From assembly GCA_949752795.1 (NCBI GenBank), contig CATKHW010000422.1, positions 2,790,001-2,854,000 of the forward strand: a DNA stretch of 64,000 nucleotides. The letters run 5' to 3'. Shown in pieces: positions 24,641 through 38,544 of this stretch. Within the stretch, counting starts at the first letter, position 1, and the number at the start of each line of letters is the position of its first letter. Source of the stretch: Hyperoodon ampullatus (Eukaryota; Chordata; Mammalia; Artiodactyla; Ziphiidae). The translations under genes were made by a program, and so were the position numbers. The notes under the pieces were generated by a model. That model did not search any database and was not told the DNA's origin. It saw only the letters and a program-made list of their open reading frames with translations.

Positions 24641-26378
24641 CTTGGCCAAAAAGGGCGTATGCGTTTTCTCCTGAATATATTCAGGAGAAAACACATACGC
24701 CCTTTTTGGCCAAGCAAGCAAGCGGGCAATGCAAATCTGCACTACAAAGAAGTATCACTTCCCACCGGTCAAAAGGGACATCCACAAAATGTGTACAAAC
24801 CAGAAAGGCAAGACACGCCCTGGAGAACAGGGAGCCTTGTTATGCTGATGGGCGGGATGTAAATTGCCAACTGCCTCTCTGGAGGAGTGCATTGTGTTCC
24901 CTAAAACAAGTAAACAACAGAGCTACAGAGCCAAGGGCACTTCCAGTCTAGGGAATATACCTTGGGAAAACTGAAAATCAAAAAGACACAGCCACCCCAA
25001 AATTTAGGGCTGCACTGCTTACAAGGACCTCAACTTGGGTACACCTTAAATATCCCAGGAAATATAAAAATGGTTCAAAAAATTGTGGTACTTACGTACG
25101 ATGGAATATCCCTCAGCCATGAAATCAATGTCATAAGACCAGTAGCAGCAAAATGGGTGGATTCAGGTACGATGATTCTAAGTGAAATAAGTCACACAGA
25201 AAAAGAAACTTATCATAAGATATCACTTATGAAGATCCTGTAAACATGGCTACACTTGAACTGAGTTAGGAAAGAGAACAGTGTCTCACATTTAGAAAAC
25301 ACTCTTATGCCTGCTTAAGGGGGAAGGAGAGGTGGGGTGATGCATAAAACCAGAGTTTGATATAAGCACAGGTACCGTTCCAAAAACCAACTATGGAATA
25401 GACAAGACCTACACCTTCCTCAGTGAAAGGGACTCAAAACCCCATATTTCCCGCAGAGGAATATATCTGACTAGTAAGAATCTTAAAACCTATGTATTGA
25501 TATGTCTCCGTAAGGGAATCAAGTGTGTCTAGACTGGCATAAACATGGCAGTGAGAATAAGCTCAAACCCACTATAAAAAGTAATTTCAAAAACAAAACA
25601 AAAAAACGGGGAAATTCTTTACAATTCCTTCAGGGTCTCTGATGAATCCTGGAATGACCCTATCTACAACGACAGCTGGATGTGGCATAAGGAGGGACAC
25701 TTGGGACTGAGAGGATTGGTGAGATTGGGTGAGCAAATGAAGACCCTTTAAAGCACAAATGCCTGGCACCCATTCCATGGGTCCCAACTCTCCAGTTTGA
25801 AGGGAATATTACTACAGCTATAACATGTACGGAAAACCTAGAGAACGGACACACTGTGAATACGAAAGGATTCTAAAACTCAACGAATAGTCCCTCTCCT
25901 GGTGCTCGGGTTTGACTTTACATCTGCTTTACTATCAACCTCCCAACTTGGAGAGACAGCCCCTTTAACCTCCTGGTTCGCACAGGTTGCCAATTTGGCA
26001 GAGGATGAAAGGGAAGAGGGAGAACCAATGAGAGAGTAGCTCTTAGGAATTTGGACGGGCACATATCACAGTAATTTCCCGGCAGGAAGAAGAATTAACC
26101 AAAGTCTCAGCCACCCACCGGGAACCAGTATAGTTCCTGAACCGAAATTTTGGACTTGCGGTCAGCTCACCAAAAACGAGTTGAAAAATGGAGCTCAGGG
26201 GCACAGCAATTCACAAACTGGCCGAGTAATAAAGGACAACTATCGTCCAAAAATCTGTTGAGGGAAGGCAACGAGGCGGACTTGAAAGTGAGGCAGAATA
26301 GCAGGAAACAGATTTCAGAAGTACGTTGGAATCGCCTTTAAAGCACAGGAAGAGGGGCACAACTTCGAAAATGATGCA
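24641..26378 (+). repeat. Unit 15 (class A)
   Basis: The palindrome at 24641-24714 has one CpG change, AACACATACG. The frame is open at 24962-25243. The left boundary of the second 8690-bp block lies inside this unit near 24816. Confidence 0.95.
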
Positions 26379-28116
26379 CTTGGCCAAAAAGGGCGTATGC
26401 GTTTTCTCCTGAATATCTTCAGGAGAAAACGCATACGCCCTTTTTGGCCAAGCAAGCAAGCGGGCAATGCAAATCTGCACTAAAAAGAAGTATCACTTCC
26501 CACGGGTCAAAAGGGACATCCACAAAATGTGTAAAAACCAGAAAGGCAAGACAGGCCCTGGAGAACAGGGAGCCTTGTTATGCTGATGGGCGGGATGTAA
26601 ATTGCCAACTGCCTCTCTGGAGGAGTGCATTGTGTTCCCTAAAACAAGTAAAGAACAGAGCTACAGAGCCAAGGGCCCTTCCAGTCTAGGGAATATACCT
26701 TGGGAAAACTGAAAATCAATAAGACAGAGCCACCCCAAAATTTAGGGCTCCACTGCTTACAAGGACCTCAACTTGGATACACCTTAAGTATCCCAGGAAA
26801 TATAAAAATGGTTCAAAAAATTCTGGTACTTACGTACGATGGAATATCCCTCAGCCATGAAATCAATGTCATAAGACCAGTAGCAGCAAAATGGGTGGAT
26901 TCAGGTACGATGATTCTAAGTGAAATAAGTCACACAGAAAACGAAACTTATCATAAGATATCACTTATGAAGATCCTGTAAACATGGCTACACTTGAACT
27001 GAGTTAGGAAAGAGAACAGTGTCTCATATTTAGAAAACACTCTTATGCCTGCTTAAGGGGGAAGGAGAGGTGGGGTGATGCATAAAACCAGAGTTTGATA
27101 TAAGCACAGGTACCGTTCCAAAAACCAACAATGGAATACACAAGACCTACACCTTTCTCAGTGAAAGGGACTCAAAACCCCATATTTCCCGCAGAGGAAT
27201 ATATCTGACTAGTAAGAATCTTAAAACCTATGTATTGATATGTCTCCATAAGGGAATCAAGTGTGTCTAGACTGGCATAAACATGGCAGCGAGAATCAGC
27301 TCAAACCACTATAAAAAGGAATTTCAAAAACAAAACAAAAAAAACTGGGAAATTCTTTACAATTCCTTCCGGGTCCCTGATGAAACCTGGAATGACCCTA
27401 TCTATAACGACAGCTGGATGTGGCATAAGGAGGGACACTTGAGACTGAGTCGATTGGTGAGATTGGGTGAGCAAATGCAGACCATTTAAAGCAATAAGGC
27501 ATGGCACCAATTCCATGGGTCCCAACTCTCCAGGTTGAAGGGAATATTACTACAGATATAACATGTACGGGAAACCTAGAGAACGGACACACTGTGAATA
27601 CGAAAGGATTCTAAAACTCAACGAATAGTCCCTCTCCTGGTGCTCGGGTTTGACTTTACATCTGCTTTACTATCAACCTCCCAACTTGGAGAGACAGCCC
27701 CTTTAACCTCCTGGTTCGCACAGGTTGCCAATTTGGCAGAGGATGAAAGGGAAGAGGGAGAACCAATGAGAGAGTAGCTCTTAGGAATTTGGACGGGCAC
27801 ATATCACAGTAATTTCCCGGCAGGAAGAAGAATTAACCAAAGTCTCAGCCACCCACCGGGAACCAGTATAGTTCCTGAACCGAAATTTTGGACTTGCGGT
27901 CAGCTCACCAAAAACGAGTTGAAAAATGGAACTCAGGGGCACAGCAATTCACAAACTGGCCGAGTAATAAAGGACAACTATCGTCCAAAAATCTGTTGAG
28001 GGAAGGCAACGAGGCGGACTTGAAAGTGAGGCAGAATAGCAGGAAACAGATTTCAGAAGTACGTTGGAATCGCCTTTAAAGCACAGGAAGAGGGGCACAA
28101 CTTCGAAAATGATGCA
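26379..28116 (+). repeat. Unit 16 (class B)
   Basis: This is a copy of unit 11 at +8690. The palindrome at 26379-26452 has perfect arms and the centre TATC. The 93-codon frame is at 26700-26981 and the 68-codon ATG frame at 27283-27489. Confidence 0.95.
27283..27489 (+). other. 68-codon ATG frame, unit 16 copy
   Basis: This is a copy of the unit 11 frame at +8690 bp with the same predicted residues. Confidence 0.28.
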
Positions 28117-29855
28117 CTTGGCCAAAAAGGGCGTATGCGTTTTCTCCTGAATATCTTCAGGAGAAAACGCATATGCCCTTTTTGGCCAAGCAAGCAAGCG
28201 GGCAATGCAAATCTGCACTACAAAGAAGTATCACTTCCCACCGGTCAAAAGGGACATCCACAAAATGTGTAAAAACCAGAAAGGCAAGACAGGCCCTGGA
28301 GAACAGGGAGCCTTGTTATGCTGATGGGCGGGATGTAAATTGCCAACTGCCTCTCTGGAGGAGTGCATTGTGTTCCCTAAAACAAGTAAAGAACAGAGCT
28401 ACAGAGCCAAGGGCCTTTCCAGTCTAGGGAATATACCTCGGGAAAACTGAAAATCAATAAGACAGAGCCACCCCAAAATTTAGGGCTGCACTGCTTACAG
28501 GGACCTCAACTTGGATCCACCTTAAGTATCCCAGGAAATATAAAAATGGTTCAAAAAATTCTGGTATTTACGTACGATGGAATATCCCTCAACCATGAAA
28601 TCAATGTCATAAGACAAGTAGAAGCAAAATGGGTGGATTCAGGTACGATGATTCTAAGTGAAATAAGTCACACAGAAAAAGTAACTTATCATAAGATATC
28701 AGTTATGAAGATCCTGTAAACATGGCTACACTTGAACTGAGTTAGGAAAGAGAACAGTGTCTCATATTTAGAAAACACTCTTATGCCTGCTTAAGGGGGA
28801 AGGAGAGGTGGGGTGATGCATAAAACCTGAGTTTGATATAAGCACACATACCGTTCCAAAAACCAACTATGGAATAGACAAGACCTACACCTTTCTCAGT
28901 GAAAGGGACTCAAAACACCATATTTCCCGCAGAGGAATATATCTGACTAGTAAGAATCTTAAAACCTATGTATTGATATGTCTCCGTAAGGGAATCAAGT
29001 GTGTCTAGACTGGCATAAACATGGCAGCGAGAATCAGCTCAAACCCACTATAAAAAGGAATTTCAAAAACAAAACAAAAAAAATGGGAAATTCTTTACAA
29101 TTCCTTCAGGGTCTCTGAGGAAACCTGGAATGACCATATATACAACGACAGCTGGATGTGGCATAAGGAGGGACACTTGGGACTGAGACGATTGGTGAGA
29201 TTGGGTGAGCAAATGCAGGCCCTTTAAAGCACAAATGCTTGGCACCCATTCCATGAGTCCCAACTATCCAGGTTGAAGGAAATATTACTACAGCTATAAC
29301 ATGTACGGGAAACCTAGAGAACGGACACACTGTGAATACGAAAGGTTTCTAAAACTCAACGAATAGTCCCTATCCTGGTGCTCTGGTTTGACTTTCCATC
29401 TGCTTTACTATCAACCTCCCAACTTGTAGAGACAACCCCTTTAACCTCCTGGTTCGCACAGGTTTCCAATTTGGCAGAGGATGAAAGGGAAGAGGGAGAA
29501 CCAATGAGAGAGTAGCTGTTAGGCATTTGGACGGGCACATATCACTCTAAATTCCCGGCAGGAAGAAGAATTAACCAAAGTCTCAGCCACCCACTGGGAA
29601 CCAGTATAGGTCCTGAACCAAAATTTTGGACTTGCGGTCAGCTCACCAAAAACGAGTTGAAAAATGGAGCTCAGGGGCACAGCAATTCACAAACTGGCCG
29701 AGTAATAAAGGAAAACTATCGTCCAAAAATCTGTTGAGGGAAGGCAACGAGGCGGACTTGAAAGCGAGGCAGAATAGCAGGAAACAGATTTCATGAGGTA
29801 CGTTGGAATCGCCTTTAAAGCACAGGAAGAGGGGCACAACTTCGACATTGATGCC
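28117..29855 (+). repeat. Unit 17 (class C)
   Basis: This is a copy of unit 12 at +8690. The palindrome at 28117-28190 has the same CATATGCCC change, and the TTG start of the 93-codon frame is again TCG. Confidence 0.95.
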
Positions 29856-31591
29856 CTTGGCCAAAAAGGGCGTATGCGTTTTCTCCTGAATATATTCAGG
29901 AGAAAACGCATACGCCCTTTTTGGCCAAGCAAGCAAGCGGGCAATGCAAATCGGCACAACAAAGAAGTATCCCTTCCCACCGGTCAAAAGGGACATCCAC
30001 AAAATGTGTAAAAACCAGTAAGGCAAGACGGGCCCTGGAGAACAGGGAGCCTTGTTATGCTGATGGGCGGCATGTAAATTGCCAACTGCCTCTCTGGAGG
30101 AGTGCACTGTGTTTACTACAACAAGTAAACAACAGAGCTACAGAGCCAAGGGCACTTCCACTCTAGGGAATATACCTTGGGAAAACTGAAAATCAATAAT
30201 ACAGAGCCACCCCAATATTTAGGGCTGCAGTGCTTACAAGGACCTCAACTTGGGTACACCTTAAATATCCCAGGAAATATAAAAATGGTTCAAAAAATTG
30301 TGGTAATTACGTACGATGGATTATCCCTCAGCCATGAAATCAATGTCATAAGACCAGCAGCAGCAAAATGGGTGGATTCAGGTACGATGATTCTAAGTGA
30401 AATAAGTCACACAGAAAAAGAAACTTATCATAAGATATCACTTATGAAGATCCTGTAAACATGGCTACACTTGAACTGAGTTAGGAAAGAGAACAGTGTC
30501 TCACATTTAGAAAACACTCTTATGCCTGCTTAAGGGGGATGGAGAGGTGGGGTGATGCATAAAACCTGAGTTTGATATAAGCACACGTACCGTTCCAAAA
30601 ACCAACTATGGAATAGACAAGACCTACACCTTTCTCAGTGAAAGGGACTCAAAACACCATATTTCCCCCAGAGGAATATATCTGACTACTAAGAATTTTA
30701 AAACCTATGTATTGATATGTCTCCGTAAGGGAATCAAGTGTGTCTAGACTGGCATAAACATGGCAGCGAGAATCAGCTCAAACCCACTATAAAAAGGAAT
30801 TTCACAAACAAAACAAAAAAAATGGGAAATTTTTTACAATTCCTTCAGGGTCTCTGAGGAAACCTGGAATGACCCTATATACGACAGCTGGATGTGGCAT
30901 AAGGAGGGACACTTGGGACTGAGACGATTGGTGAGATTGGGTGAGCAAATGCAGACCCTTTAAAGCACAAATGCTTGGCACCCATTCCATAAGTCCCAAC
31001 TGTCCTGGTTGAAGGGAATATTACTACAGCTATAACATGTACGGGAAACCTAGAGAACGGACACACTGTGAATATGAAAGGTTTCTAAAACTCAACGAAT
31101 AGCCCCTATCCTGGTGCTCTGGTTTGACTTTCCATCTGCTTTACTATCAACCTCCCAACTTGGAGAGACAGCCCCTTTAACCTCCTGGTTCGCACAGGTT
31201 TCCAATTTGGCAGAGGATGAAAGGGAAGAGGGAGAAACAATGAGAGAGTAGCTGTTAGGCATTTGGACCGGCACATATCACTGTAATTTCCCGGCAGGAA
31301 TAAGAATTAACCAAAGTCTCAGCCACCCACCGGGAACCAGTATATATCCTGAACCAAAATTTTGGACTTGCGGTCAGCTCACCAAAAACGAGTTGAAAAA
31401 TGGAGCTCAGGGGCACAGCAATTCACAAACTGGCCGAGTAATAAAGGACAACTATCGTCCAAAAATCTGTTGAGGGAAGGCAACGAGGCGGACTTGAAAG
31501 AGAGGCAGAATAGCAGGAAACAGATTTCAAGAGGTACGTTGGAATCGCCTTTAAAGCACAGGAAGAGGGGCACAACTTCGACAATGATGCA
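29856..31591 (+). repeat. Unit 18 (class D)
   Basis: This is a copy of unit 13 at +8690, but with a perfect palindrome at 29856-29929. The frame is open at 30177-30458. Confidence 0.95.
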
Positions 31592-33330
31592 CTTGGCCAA
31601 AAAGGGCGTATGCGTTTTCTCCTGAATATATTCAGGAGAAAACGCATACGCCCTTTTTGACCAAGCAAGCAAGCGGGCAATGCAAATCTGCACTACAAAG
31701 AAGTATCACTTCCCACTGGTCAAAAGAGACGTCCACAAAATATGTAAAAACCAGAAAGGCAAGACAGGCCCTGGAGAACAGGGAGCCTTGTTATGCTGAT
31801 GGGCGGGATGTAAATTGCCAACTGCCTCTCTGGAGGAGTGCATTGTGTTCCCTAAAACAAGTAAACAACAGAGCTACAGAGCCAAGGGCACTTCCAGTCT
31901 AGGGAATATACCTTGAGAAAACTGAAAATCAATAAGACAGAGCCACCCCAAAATTTAGGGCTGCACTGCTTACAAGGACCTCAACTTGGATACACCTTAA
32001 GTATCCCAGGAAATATAAAAATGGGTCAAAAATTTGTGGTACTTACGTACGATGGAATATCCCTCAGCCATGAAATCAAAGTCATAAGACCAGTAGCAGC
32101 AAAATGGGTGTATTCAGGTACGATGATTCTAAGCGAAATAAGTCACACAGAAAAAGAAACTTATCATAAGGTATCACTTAAGAAGATCCTATAAACATGG
32201 CTACACTTGAACTGAGTTAGGAAAGAGAACAGTGTCTCATATTTAGAAAACACTCTTATGCCTGCTTAAGAGGGAAGGAGAGGTGGGGTGATGCATAAAA
32301 CCAGAGTTTGATAAAAGCACAGGTACCATTCCAAAAACCAACTATGGAATAGACAAGACCTACACCTTCCTCAGTGAAAGGGATTCAAAACCCCATATTT
32401 CCCGCAGAGGAATATATCTGACTAGTAAGAATCTTAAAACCTATGTATTGATATGTCTCCGTAAGGGAATCAAGTGTGTCTAGACTGACATAAACATGGC
32501 GGCGAGAATCAGCTCAAACCCACTCTAAAAAGGAATTTCAAAAACAAAACAAAAAAACTGGGAAATTCTTTACAATTCCTTCAGTGTCTCTGATGAAACC
32601 TGGAATGACCCTATCTACAACGACAGCTGGATGTGGCATAAGGAGGGACACTTGGGACTGAGACGATTGGTGAGTTTGGGTGAGCAAATGAAGACACTTT
32701 AAAGCACAAATGCAAGGCACCCATTCAATGGGTCCCAACTCTCCAGGTTGAAGGGAATATTATTACAGTTATAACATGTACGGGAAACCTAGAGAACGGA
32801 CATGCTGTGAATACGAAAGGTTTCTAAAACTCAATGAATAGTCCCTCTCCTGGTGCTCCGGTTTGACTTTCCATCTGCTTAACTATCAACCTCCCAACTT
32901 GGAGAGACAGCCCCTTTAACCTCCTGGTTCGCACAGGTTGCCAATTTGGCAGAGGATGAAAGGGAAGAGGGAGAACCAATGAGAGAGAAGCTGTTAGGCA
33001 TTTGGACGGGCACATAACACTGTAATTTCCCGGCAGGAAGAAGAATTAAATAAAGTCTCAGCCACCCACCGGGAACCAGTATAGGTCCTGCACCAAAATT
33101 TAGGACTTGCGGTCAGCTCTCCAAAAACGAGTTGAAAAATGGAGCTCAGGGGCACAGCAATTCACAAACTGGCAGAGTAATAAAGGACAAGTATCGTCCA
33201 AAAATCTGTTGAGGGAAGGCAACGAGGCGGACTTGAAAGCGAGGCAGAATACCAGGAAACAGATTTCAAGAGGTACATTGGAATCGCCTTTAAAGCACAG
33301 GAAGAAGGGCACAACTTCGACAATGATGCA
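31592..33330 (+). repeat. Unit 19 (class E)
   Basis: This is a copy of unit 14 at +8690. The palindrome at 31592-31665 has the TTGACC mismatch and the TATA motif is mutated to CTCTAAAAAGG. The frame is open at 31913-32194. Confidence 0.95.
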
Positions 33331-35069
33331 CTTGGCCAAAAAGGGCGTATGCGTTTTCTCCTGAATATATTCAGGAGAAAACACATACGCCCTTTTTGGC
33401 CAAGCAAGCAAGCGGGCAATGCAAATCTGCACTACAAAGAAGTATCACTTCCCACCGGTCAAAAGGGACATCCACAAAATGTGTAAGAACAAGAAAGGCA
33501 AGACAGGCCCTGGAGAACAGGGAGCCTTGTTATGCTGATGGGAGGGATGTAAATTGCCAACTGCCTCTCTGGAGGAGTGCATTGTGTTCCCTAAAACAAG
33601 TAAAGAACAGAGCTACAGAGCCAAGGGCCCTTCCAGTCTAGGGAATATACCTTGGGAAAACTGAAAATCAATAAGACAGAGCCACCCCAAAATTTAGGGC
33701 TCCACTGCTTACAAGGACCTCAACTTGGATACACCTTAAGTATCCCAGGAAATATAAAAATGGTTCAAAAAATTCTGGTACTTACGTACGATGGAATATC
33801 CCTCAGCCATGAAATCAATGTCATAAGACCAGTAGCAGCAAAATGGGTGGATTCAGGTACGATGATTCTAAGTGAAATAAGTCACACAGAAAACGAAACT
33901 TATCATAAGATATCACTTATGAAGATCCTGTAAACATGGCTACACTTGAACTGAGTTAGGAAAGAGAACAGTGTCTCATATTTAGAAAACACTCTTATGC
34001 CTGCTTAAGGGGGAAGGAGAGGTGGGGTGATGCATAAAACCAGAGTTTGATATAAGCACAGGTACCGTTCCAAAAACCAACAATGGAATACACAAGACCT
34101 ACACCTTTCTCAGTGAAAGGGACTCAAAACCCCATATTTCCCGCAGAGGAATATATCTGACTAGTAAGAATCTTAAAACCTATGTATTGATATGTCTCCA
34201 TAAGGGAATCAAGTGTGTCTAGACTGGCATAAACATGGCAGCGAGAATCAGCTCAAACCACTATAAAAAGGAATTTCAAAAACAAAACAAAAAAAACTGG
34301 GAAATTCTTTACAATTCCTTCCGGGTCCCTGATGAAACCTGGAATGACCCTATCTATAATGACAGCTGGATGTGGCATAAGGAGGGAGACTTGAGACTGA
34401 GTCGATTGGTGAGATTGGGTGTGCAAATGCAGACCATTTAAAGCAATAATGCATGGCACCAATTCCATGGGTCCCAACTCTCCAGGTTGAAGGGAATATT
34501 ACTACAGCTATAACATGTACGGGAAACCTAGAGAACGGACACACTGTGAATACGAAAGGTTTCTAAAACTCAACGAATAGTCCCTCTCCTGGTGCTCCGG
34601 TTTGACTTTCCATCTGCTTTACTATCAACCTCCCAACTTGGAGAGACAGCCCCTTTAACCTCCTGGTTCACACAGGTTGCCAATTTGGCAGAGGATGTAA
34701 GCGAAGAGGGAGAACCAATGAGAGAGTAGCTGTTAGGCATTTGGACGGGCACATCTCACTCTAACTTCCCCGCAGGAAGAAGAATTAACCAAAGTCTCAG
34801 CCACCCACCGGGAACCAGTATAGGTCCTGAACCAAAATTTTGGACTTGCGGTCAGCTCACCAAAAACGAGTTGAAAAATGGAGCTCAGGGGCACAGCAAT
34901 TCACAAACTGGCCGAGTAATAAAGGACAACTATCGTCCAAAAATCTGTTGAGGGAAGGCAACGAGGCGGACTTGAAAGCGAAGCAGAATAGCAGGAAACA
35001 GATTTCAAGAAGTACGTTGGAATCGCCTTTAAAGCACAGGAAGAGGGGCACAACTTCGAAAATGATGCA
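33331..35069 (+). repeat. Unit 20 (A-type palindrome joined to a class B body)
   Basis: The palindrome at 33331-33404 has the same AACACATACG change as unit 15, but the body from about 33600 is class B (frame 33652-33933). The switch marks where a class A unit was lost from the five-unit cycle. The 68-codon ATG frame is at 34235-34441. Confidence 0.94.
34235..34441 (+). other. 68-codon ATG frame, unit 20 copy
   Basis: This is the same frame as in units 11 and 16, with two replacements: GGAGAC for GGACAC near 34385 and a GTGCAA for GAGCAA near 34421. It remains open to its TAA. Confidence 0.28.
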
Positions 35070-36808
35070 CTTGGCCAAAAAGGGTGTATGCGTTTTCCCC
35101 TGAATATCTTCAGGAGAAAACGCATATGCCCTTTTTGGCCAAGCAAGCAAGCGGGCAATGCAAATCTGCACTACAAAGAAGTATCACTTCCCACCGGTCA
35201 AAAGGGACATCCACAAAATGTGTAAAAACCAGAAAGGCAAGACAGGCCCTGGAGAACAGGGAGCCTTGTTATGCTGATGGGCGGGATGTAAATTGCCAAC
35301 TGCCTCTCTGGAGGAGTGCATTGTGTTCCCTAAAACAAGTAAAGAACAGAGCTACAGAGCCAAGGGCCTTTCCAGTCTAGGGAATATACCTCGGGAAAAC
35401 TGAAAATCAATAAGACAGAGCCACCCCAAAATTTAGGGCTGCACTGCTTACAGGGACCTCAACTTGGATCCACCTTAAGTATCCCAGGAAATATAAAAAT
35501 GGTTCAAAAAATTCTGGTACTTACGTACGAAGGAATATCCCTCAACCATGAAATCAATGTCATAAGACAAGTAGAAGCAAAATGGGTGGATTCAGGTACG
35601 ATGATTCTAAGTGAAATAAGTCACACAGAAGAAGTAACTTATCATAAGATATCAGTTATGAAGATCCTGTAAACATGGCTACACTTGAACTGAGTTAGGA
35701 AAGAGAACAGTGTCTCATATTTAGAAAACACTCTTATGCCTGCTTAAGGGGGAAGGAGAGGTGGGGTGATGCATAAAACCTGAGTTTGATATAAGCACAC
35801 ATACCGTTCCAAAAACCAACTATGGAATAGACAAGACCTACACCTTTCTCAGTGAAAGGGACTCAAAACACCATATTTCCCGCAGAGGAATATATCTGAC
35901 TAGTAAGAATCTTAAAACCTATGTATTGATATGTCTCCTTAAGGGAATCAAGTGTGTCTAGACTGGCATAAACATGGCAGCGAGAATCAGCTCAAACCCA
36001 CTATAAAAAGGAATTTCAAAAACAAAACAAAAAAAATGGGAAATTCTTTACAATTCCTTCAGGGTCTCTGAGGAAACCTGGAATGACCATATATACAACG
36101 ACAGCTGGATGTGGCATAAGGAGGGACACTTGGGACTGAGACGATTGGTGAGATTGGGTGAGCAAATGCAGACCCTTTAAAGCACAAATGCTTGGCACCC
36201 ATTCCATGAGTCCCAACTCTCCAGGTTGAAGGAAATATTACTACAGCTATAACATGTACGGGAAACCTAGAGAACGGACACACTGTGAATACGAAAGGTT
36301 TCTAAAACTCAACGAATAGTCTCTATCCTGGTGCTCTGGTTTGACTTTCCATCTGCTTTACTATCAACCTCCCAACTTGGAGAGACAGCCCCTTTAACCT
36401 CCTGGTTCGCACAGGTTTCCAATTTGGCAGAGGATGAAAGGGAAGAGGGAGAACCAATGAGAGAGTAGCTGTTAGGCATTTGGACGGGCACATATCACTC
36501 TAAATTCCCGGCAGGAAGAAGAATTAACCAAAGTCTCAGCCACCCACTGGGAACCAGTATAGGTCCTGAACCAAAATTTTGGACTTGCGGTCAGCTCACC
36601 AAAAACGAGTTGAAAAATGGAGCTCAGGGGCACAGCAATTCACAAACTGGCCGAGTAATAAAGGAAAACTATCGTCCAAAAATCTGTTGAGGGAAGGCAA
36701 CGAGGCGGACTTGAAAGCGAGGCAGAATAGCAGGAAACAGATTTCATGAGGTACGTTGGAATCGCCTTTAAAGCACAGGAAGAGGGGCACAACTTCGACA
36801 TTGATGCC
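35070..36808 (+). repeat. Unit 21 (class C)
   Basis: The palindrome at 35070-35143 has changes at two CpGs (GGGTGTATG, CATATGCCC) and a third change in the left arm (TTCCCC). The centre is TATC. The TTG start of the 93-codon frame is TCG. Confidence 0.95.
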
Positions 36809-38544
36809 CTTGGCCAAAAAGGGCGTATGCGTTTTCTCCTGAATATATTCAGGAGAAAACGCATACGCCCTTTTTGGCCAAGCAAGCAAGCGGGCAATGC
36901 AAATCGGCACAACAAAGAAGTATCCCTTCCCACCGGTCAAAAGGGACATCCACAAAATGTGTAAAAACCAGTAAGGCAAGACGGGCCCTGGAGAACAGGG
37001 AGCCTTGTTATGCTGATGGGCGGCATGTAAATTGCCAACTGCCTCTCTGGAGGAGTGCACTGTGTTTACTAAAACAAGTAAACAACAGAGCTACAGAGCC
37101 AAGGGCACTTCCACTCTAGGGAATATACCTTGGGAAAACTGAAAATCAATAATACAGAGCCACCCCAATATTTAGGGCTGCAGTGCTTACAAGGACCTCA
37201 ACTTGGGTACACCTTAAATATCCCAGGAAATATAAAAATGGTTCAAAAAATTGTGGTAATTACGTACGATGGATTATCCCTCAGCCATGAAATCAATGTC
37301 ATAAGACCAGCAGCAGCAAAATGGGTGGATTCAGGTACGATGATTCTAAGTGAAATAAGTCACACAGAAAAAGAAACTTATCATAAGATATCACTTATGA
37401 AGATCCTGTAAACATGGCTACACTTGAACTGAGTTAGGAAAGAGAACAGTGTCTCACATTTAGAAAACACTCTTATGCCTGCTTAAGGGGGATGGAGAGG
37501 TGGGGTGATGCATAAAACCTGAGTTTGATATAAGCACACGTACCGTTCCAAAAACCAACTATGGAATAGACAAGACCTACACCTTTCTCAGTGAAAGGGA
37601 CTCAAAACACCATATTTCCCCCAGAGGAATATATCTGACTAGTAAGAATTTTAAAACCTATGTATTGATATGTCTCCGTAAGGGAATCAAGTGTGTCTAG
37701 ACTGGCATAAACATGGCAGCGAGAATCAGCTCAAACCCACTATAAAAAGGAATTTCAAAAACAAAACAAAAAAAATGGGAAATTTTTTACAATTCCTTCA
37801 GGGTCTCTGAGGAAACCTGGAATGACCCTATATATGACAGCTGGATGTGGCATAAGGAGGGACACTTGGGACTGAGACGATTGGTGAGATTGGGTGAGCA
37901 AATGCATACCCTTTAAAGCACAAATGCTTGGCACCCATTCCATAAGTCCCAACTGTCCAGGTTGAAGGGAATATTACTACAGCTATAACATGTACGGGAA
38001 ACCTAGAGAACGGACACACTGTGAATATGAAAGGTTTCTAAAACTCAACGAATAGCCCCTATCCTGGTGCTCTGGTTTGACTTTCCATCTGCTTTACTAT
38101 CAACCTCCCAACTTGGAGAGACAGCCCCTTTAACCTCCTGGTTCGCACAGGTTTCCAATTTGGCAGAGGATGAAAGGGAAGAGGGAGAAACAATGAGAGA
38201 GTAGCTGTTAGGCATTTGGACCGGCACATATCACTGTAATTTCCCGGCAGGAATAAGAATTAACCAAAGTCTCAGCCACCCACCGGGAACCAGTATATAT
38301 CCTGAACCAAAATTTTGGACTTGCGGTCAGCTCACCAAAAACGAGTTGAAAAATGGAGCTCAGGGGCACAGCAATTCACAAACTGGCCGAGTAATAAAGG
38401 ACAACTATCGTCCAAAAATCTGTTGAGGGAAGGCAACGAGGCGGACTTGAAAGAGAGGCAGAATAGCAGGAAACAGATTTCAAGAGGTACGTTGGAATCG
38501 CCTTTAAAGCACAGGAAGAGGGGCACAACTTCGACAATGATGCA
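36809..38544 (+). repeat. Unit 22 (class D)
   Basis: The palindrome at 36809-36882 is perfect. The frame is open at 37130-37411 and the D-class 3-bp deletion is present. Confidence 0.95.

Larger units (their letters stand above)
16126..24815 (+). repeat. Higher-order repeat, full copy 1 (classes A-B-C-D-E, 8690 bp)
   Basis: Units 10 to 14 form a five-unit block that is repeated immediately downstream at an offset of exactly 8690 bp. Comparing by eye, I found about eight single-base differences, for example at 21216 versus 29906 inside the palindrome and at 24168, 24176, 24293, 24315 and 24497. Units inside the block differ from each other far more than the two blocks differ. The ends are approximate: matching begins near 16126, and left of that the two copies diverge. 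Confidence 0.93.
24816..33505 (+). repeat. Higher-order repeat, full copy 2 (classes A-B-C-D-E, 8690 bp)
   Basis: Units 15 to 19 repeat units 10 to 14 in the same order at +8690 bp. The match holds up to about 33480, where copy 2 departs from copy 1 around the bases following the unit-20 palindrome. The near identity over 8.7 kb indicates a recent duplication of the whole block by unequal exchange, or an assembly duplication, which the sequence alone cannot exclude. Confidence 0.92.
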
